A stretch of 64,000 nt of DNA, from NCBI GenBank assembly GCA_934216615.1, contig CAKQCB010000006.1, positions 134,303 to 198,302 on the forward strand, in the 5' to 3' direction. The DNA is from an uncultured Anaerolineae bacterium (GTDB lineage Bacteria > Chloroflexota > Anaerolineae > Aggregatilineales > Phototrophicaceae). Made by a program: the position numbers and the translations under genes. Numbering within the stretch: position 1 is the first letter of the stretch; every line of letters begins with the position of its first letter. The notes beneath the pieces are model-generated. The model searched no databases. It was not told the origin of the DNA and was given only the letters and a program-made list of their open reading frames with translations. Of this stretch, positions 61,052-64,000 are shown piece after piece.

Positions 61052-62464
61052 TTATTGTGGTTCGCCGGTTGAATGCTGACGCATATGCGGGCAACCTGCA
61101 TCCACGGCTTGTTTGATGGTGGCTGCATCGGTCAGTTCGCTCAAGGGCTTGCGCTTGTAGCGAATCAAAACTTCTGAGGCGCGGTTTGCGCCTTGACCGG
61201 TGACCACGCGAACATCTTTGCTCAACAGTTCCACATCGTATTGTTGGAACAATAGTGATGTGACGATGGCCATTTCATTTTTGGCAAAATTCATGCCCGT
61301 GCATTTATGAATCCCGCCCCCGAACCCAATGATATGGAAGGGGTTTTTACCTTCACCGCGTTCGGGCGTAAACCGTAACGGGTCGAAGGCTTGCGGGTTG
61401 GCGAACACCTCTTCTTTGAAATGGGAGGTCGCCCCGCTGACCATCAAGCGCCAACCTGCGGGGATGACATAATCGCCAATGGTGATTGGAGTGGTGACGG
61501 TACGCAACTGCGTATCTGCCGAAGGGCGTAACCGTGTCGTTTCGTCGATAGCCCAGTAAATATGATCCAATTTACTCAAGATTTCCGCGTCGATGGGCGC
61601 ACCATACGGCACATGCTCGCGAATTTCATCTTTGACGAGCGCTAAGTATTCAGGATGTTGCAATAATAGCGCGACAGTCCATGCCGCTTGTCCGGCTGTA
61701 GTTTCGTGGCCTGCAAAAATCAACCCCATGAACATGGTCACAATTGTTTCATCGGGCATGATCGAGCCGTCTTTTAACGGGGTCGAGAGCAGGGTCGTGA
61801 GCAAGTCATCATATTGATCGGGGTTTTCGCGCCGTTTTTGGATCAGCTCCATCAACTTGGCTTTGATTTTGACATTCGCTTTGTCGCGCTTGCGGAACTT
61901 GGGCAAGGGCAAGTTGGGTGGAAGCACAGGGTCTAAAGACTCGCTGATGTAGTTATATTCATTCCAGAAGTCCGGCCCTAGTTCGGCTTCGTAGTTCGGG
62001 CCAATGAAAGTACGACCTGCAACCGCTTGCGCGAGGTCTAACATCGCTGCCGAAATATCGACTTGTCCCGCTTGCCCTAAAGCGTCGAGCCAGCGCTGAA
62101 CCTCAATATTCATGGCTTGGATGTAAGAGACCATCCGTTCGCGTTTAAACACTTCTTGGAGCGCGGGGCGTTGGTTGTAATAGGTTTCAGGGCTGGCCGT
62201 GAATAAAATTTCACCGATGGCTTCCTTCAAGAAGGTGTATCCATCTTGCATGTTGAGCGATTTATCGGTTTCGCTATAAAAGGTTTTATTGTATTCCGCA
62301 CCTGTGATGATGAGCGCCATTTGCGGGCCGAGTTTGACGGAAAATAGGTCACCGTGTTCTTGATAGCCTCGTTTGAATAATCCATTACGGTTACGAATCA
62401 TTTCGAGCGCGTGGCCTACAACGGGAAGACTTCCAGAAACTACAGGGGGTAAGGATGCTACCAT
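61052..62464 (-). CDS. Cytochrome P450
   Basis: A soluble haem monooxygenase of 470 residues (no N-terminal membrane anchor). It has the I-helix FAGHETTAGQAAW (oxygen-activation motif), the K-helix EXXR in AIDETTRLRPSADT, and the haem loop FGGGIHKCTGMNFA with the axial cysteine. Overall arrangement resembles CYP51-like and related bacterial P450s; substrate unknown. GAGG at a distance of 9 bases supports the ATG at 62464 over a TTG at 62479. Upstream is a TetR regulator and a palindrome at the promoter. No ferredoxin gene is adjacent. Confidence 0.92.
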   Translation of the reverse strand: MVASLPPVVSGSLPVVGHALEMIRNRNGLFKRGYQEHGDLFSVKLGPQMALIITGAEYNKTFYSETDKSLNMQDGYTFLKEAIGEILFTASPETYYNQRPALQEVFKRERMVSYIQAMNIEVQRWLDALGQAGQVDISAAMLDLAQAVAGRTFIGPNYEAELGPDFWNEYNYISESLDPVLPPNLPLPKFRKRDKANVKIKAKLMELIQKRRENPDQYDDLLTTLLSTPLKDGSIMPDETIVTMFMGLIFAGHETTAGQAAWTVALLLQHPEYLALVKDEIREHVPYGAPIDAEILSKLDHIYWAIDETTRLRPSADTQLRTVTTPITIGDYVIPAGWRLMVSGATSHFKEEVFANPQAFDPLRFTPERGEGKNPFHIIGFGGGIHKCTGMNFAKNEMAIVTSLLFQQYDVELLSKDVRVVTGQGANRASEVLIRYKRKPLSELTDAATIKQAVDAGCPHMRQHSTGEPQ

Positions 62465-62523
62465 TTGGGTATACCTCAAGAAATTAGATCGGGAATTGTG
62501 TGCTTCATCACCGGAATTTAATT

Positions 62524-62539
62524 TGAAACAATCGTTTCA
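62524..62539. promoter_or_regulatory. Palindrome, candidate TetR operator at the P450 promoter
   Basis: TGAAAC-AATC-GTTTCA is a perfect 6-bp inverted repeat with a 4-base spacer, 60 bases before the P450 start and just downstream of an extended -10 element on the minus strand (TGCTATAAT, 62553-62561). The adjacent TetR gene makes it the natural repressor site. Confidence 0.55.
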
Positions 62540-62552
62540 GAATGATGAAATG

Positions 62553-62561
62553 ATTATAGCA
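62553..62561 (-). promoter_or_regulatory. Extended -10 promoter of the P450 gene
   Basis: On the minus strand TGCTATAAT is a perfect extended -10. The -35 is weak, as is usual for this promoter class. The predicted start near 62546 puts the palindrome at about +7 to +22. Confidence 0.6.
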
Positions 62562-62671
62562 TGTTTCAAGTTTTGTGAAGCTTAACTTTATATGAATTTT
62601 AATCCGCCTTCAGCGGGGAAGTGAGATAACCTATCGCATTATACGAGGACATAAGTCATAGGGTGAATCGT

Positions 62672-63256
62672 TCACGGATTCAGCATTTTGACCATGATGG
62701 ACAGAATATGCGCGCCAAATTCAAAGTTGGGTTTCACGCCTTTTACCGTCCCGAAGCCTTGCAACGTACACAGGAAGGTATATGCGAGCGCTTGGGCGTT
62801 TTCTTGGGTAGTGACGGTGCCATTCTTTTGGCCTTCGGTAATCAAGTTGGCGACGATTTCGGAAATGGCGAAGTAGTGGCGTAATAAGATTTGCGTGACT
62901 TCTGCGTCTTGTGTCCCGAACTCGACCATCGTATTAAACGCGAGTGAACCTTGCCCCCGTTTATCCGGCTGAGAGGCAATTTCCAACGTGGTGAACAACA
63001 TCTCTATAAAACCTTGTGCCGAACCTGCATCCTGTGAAAGCTGTTGAACACGCCGTAGTTCATGTTCACAAAAATGCTCTAAGGTCGCCAGAAATATCCC
63101 GCGTTTGTCCCCAAAAACTTCATACATACTGCTACTGCTGATGCCTGTGACCTCGATTAAATCTCGAATCGAAGTGCCTTCATAGCCTTTGGCTTCAAAA
63201 AGGATCATCGCCTGTTGTAATAATTCTGTTTTGTCGAACTGACGTGGTCTAGGCAT
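62672..63256 (-). CDS. TetR family transcriptional regulator
   Basis: The 194-residue product starts MPRPRQFDKTELLQQAM and has a TetR-type helix-turn-helix (ILFEAKGYEGTSIRDLIEVTGISSSSMYEVFGDKRGIF). An all-helical ligand domain follows. The frame is open to 63379, but the ATG at 63256 gives the classic start. By position it is likely to control the P450 gene, and a 9-bp inverted repeat at 63278-63327 may be its own operator. Confidence 0.9.
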   Translation of the reverse strand: MPRPRQFDKTELLQQAMILFEAKGYEGTSIRDLIEVTGISSSSMYEVFGDKRGIFLATLEHFCEHELRRVQQLSQDAGSAQGFIEMLFTTLEIASQPDKRGQGSLAFNTMVEFGTQDAEVTQILLRHYFAISEIVANLITEGQKNGTVTTQENAQALAYTFLCTLQGFGTVKGVKPNFEFGAHILSIMVKMLNP

Positions 63257-63641
63257 AGTTGAAACTACCGTGTATAGAGTGGTCGCTTCAAGTATATCAT
63301 CGGTCATGATGGGTGTGGGCGACCACTGATGAACTTTTGAATCCGTGCTATTTTGATCTTCATCAACGCCATGAAGCAATTGAACATCATCAACGGGCTA
63401 AAGCTATGACAGCGAAGCAACCTCTAAGAGGTTAGCGCACCTTCGACAAGCGACTGAGTTGCATAATCACGAGGAAACATCCCTCTAAAATCGTGATCTT
63501 GAGCTTCAAACGGATACCTCCCCGCACGTAGGATCATTCACGGCGACATATCAAAAAATACCTGACGATGTGGTCATTGAGACCTCTATCTACTGCCGTT
63601 ACACTATCGAAGGTTCATTTTCGAGTGTGTATAAGGGATTA
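63257..63641. other. Intergenic region between TetR and the transporter gene
   Basis: Contains the inverted repeat AGTGGTCGC (63278-63286) and GCGACCACT (63319-63327), bracketing a TATACT on the minus strand (AGTATA, 63291-63296), probably the TetR promoter region. The 63400-63620 part shows no ORF or RNA I can support; AAGGGA at 63633-63638 is the ribosome binding site of the next gene. Confidence 0.5.
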
Positions 63642-64000
63642 ATGATCTTGGAATCAATCACTACATTGATTATCGGTTTGCTGGGTGGCGCGTCGGTAGG
63701 TTTACAATCACCCATCTCGGGGTTGATGGGCCAACGCATTGGCGGGTTGGCCGCCAGTTTTGTCATTCATGTCAGCGGGGCCATCTTTTCGGGCTTGTTG
63801 TTATTCACACAGCGGGGTGAAAACATTCGTGAATGGCGAACCTTGCCTTGGTATATGCTGATCGCGGGGATTTTCGGCGTGATTTTATACCTCACGTTGA
63901 ACCACACCATGCCCCGAATCGGCCCCGGGGTTGCTGTCACCCTGCTGATTGTGGGACAGTTATTAATGGGTGTTTTGATCGATCAATTCGGCTGGTTTGG
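63642..64000 (+). CDS. YdcZ/DUF606-family transporter, N-terminal part (partial)
   Basis: ATG 63642 with AAGGGA 3 bases before it opens a frame running off the end (119 codons). The sequence is a string of short membrane helices with LGGASVGLQSPISGLMGQRIGG, GLAASFVIHVSGAIFSGLLLF and LTLLIVGQLLMGVLIDQFGW, the pattern of the small drug/metabolite-transporter-like YdcZ family (usually about 150 residues per domain). The substrate is unknown. Confidence 0.72.
   Translation, partial: MILESITTLIIGLLGGASVGLQSPISGLMGQRIGGLAASFVIHVSGAIFSGLLLFTQRGENIREWRTLPWYMLIAGIFGVILYLTLNHTMPRIGPGVAVTLLIVGQLLMGVLIDQFGWF

Noticed and set aside
63400..63620. Possible tRNA or small RNA in the intergenic stretch before the transporter
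   Set aside because: Some short complementary stretches exist (CCTCTAAGAGG), but no cloverleaf, no T-loop consensus and no U-run terminator.

Overview
The window is a gene-dense chromosomal segment from a bacterium that is most probably a Chloroflexota member (Anaerolineae-like). This is an inference from gene content: a nuo operon with two consecutive nuoM genes, an F0 operon with a fused b-delta subunit, an rpsO-pnp pair, a two-subunit glycine decarboxylase, secreted proteins with Thr/Pro linkers (DUF3048 family), a WYL regulator, and a sparse phage-free layout of moderate GC. No rRNA, tRNA, CRISPR array, transposase or prophage gene was found.

Layout. 1-8.2 kb: 3' part of a complex I operon (end of probable nuoI, then nuoJ-K-L-M-M2-N). 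8.3-11.3 kb: F0 part of ATP synthase (atpZ/I-like, atpB, atpE, fused atpF-atpH), closed by a terminator, with no F1 genes. 11.3-15.9 kb: MurE-like ligase, family 2 glycosyltransferase, polyprenyl-phosphate sugar transferase and a MazG-like protein (envelope polysaccharide). 15.9-17.4 kb: proS. 17.7-19.3 kb: secreted Ig-like protein. 19.6-24.8 kb: tandem NYN protein, rpsO, pnp (RNA processing and decay). 24.8-30.4 kb: GH63-like glycosidase, AI-2E family transporter, a 59-residue protein and two methyltransferases. 30.4-30.7 kb: a 233-bp non-coding element with perfect 20-bp terminal inverted repeats. 30.8-38 kb: 1-pyrroline-5-carboxylate dehydrogenase, phosphoribosyltransferase, ribosomal S1-like protein and a serine hydroxymethyltransferase-aminomethyltransferase fusion. 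38-50.3 kb: WYL regulator divergent from a Rid protein, SRPBCC protein, K+ channel-like TrkA-N protein, DUF3048 protein, LmbE deacetylase, TPR protein, PstS-like lipoprotein, tgt, a MurF-alanine racemase fusion, SCO1 and a small unknown. 50.3-58.6 kb, minus strand: glutamate dehydrogenase, uvrA, and a glycine-riboswitch-controlled gcvH-gcvPA-gcvPB operon. 58.6-64 kb: ROK regulator with MFS transporter, cytochrome P450 with TetR regulator, and the start of a YdcZ-family transporter.

How the genes connect. The gcv operon has P (two subunits) and H but no T; the only T protein here is fused to GlyA about 17 kb away, so one polypeptide may carry both enzymes that exchange 5,10-methylene-tetrahydrofolate. 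The membrane complexes carry unusual additions: a His/Asp-rich loop in NuoL, a roughly 120-residue extracytoplasmic insertion and a His-rich tail in AtpB, a signal peptide plus acidic segment before the AtpF membrane helix, and a second NuoM lacking the central TM7 lysine. Several regulators sit beside clear palindromes (ROK, TetR/P450, WYL/Rid, a possible LexA box at uvrA). Starts were revised by ribosome-binding-site position in many cases, as noted in each entry.
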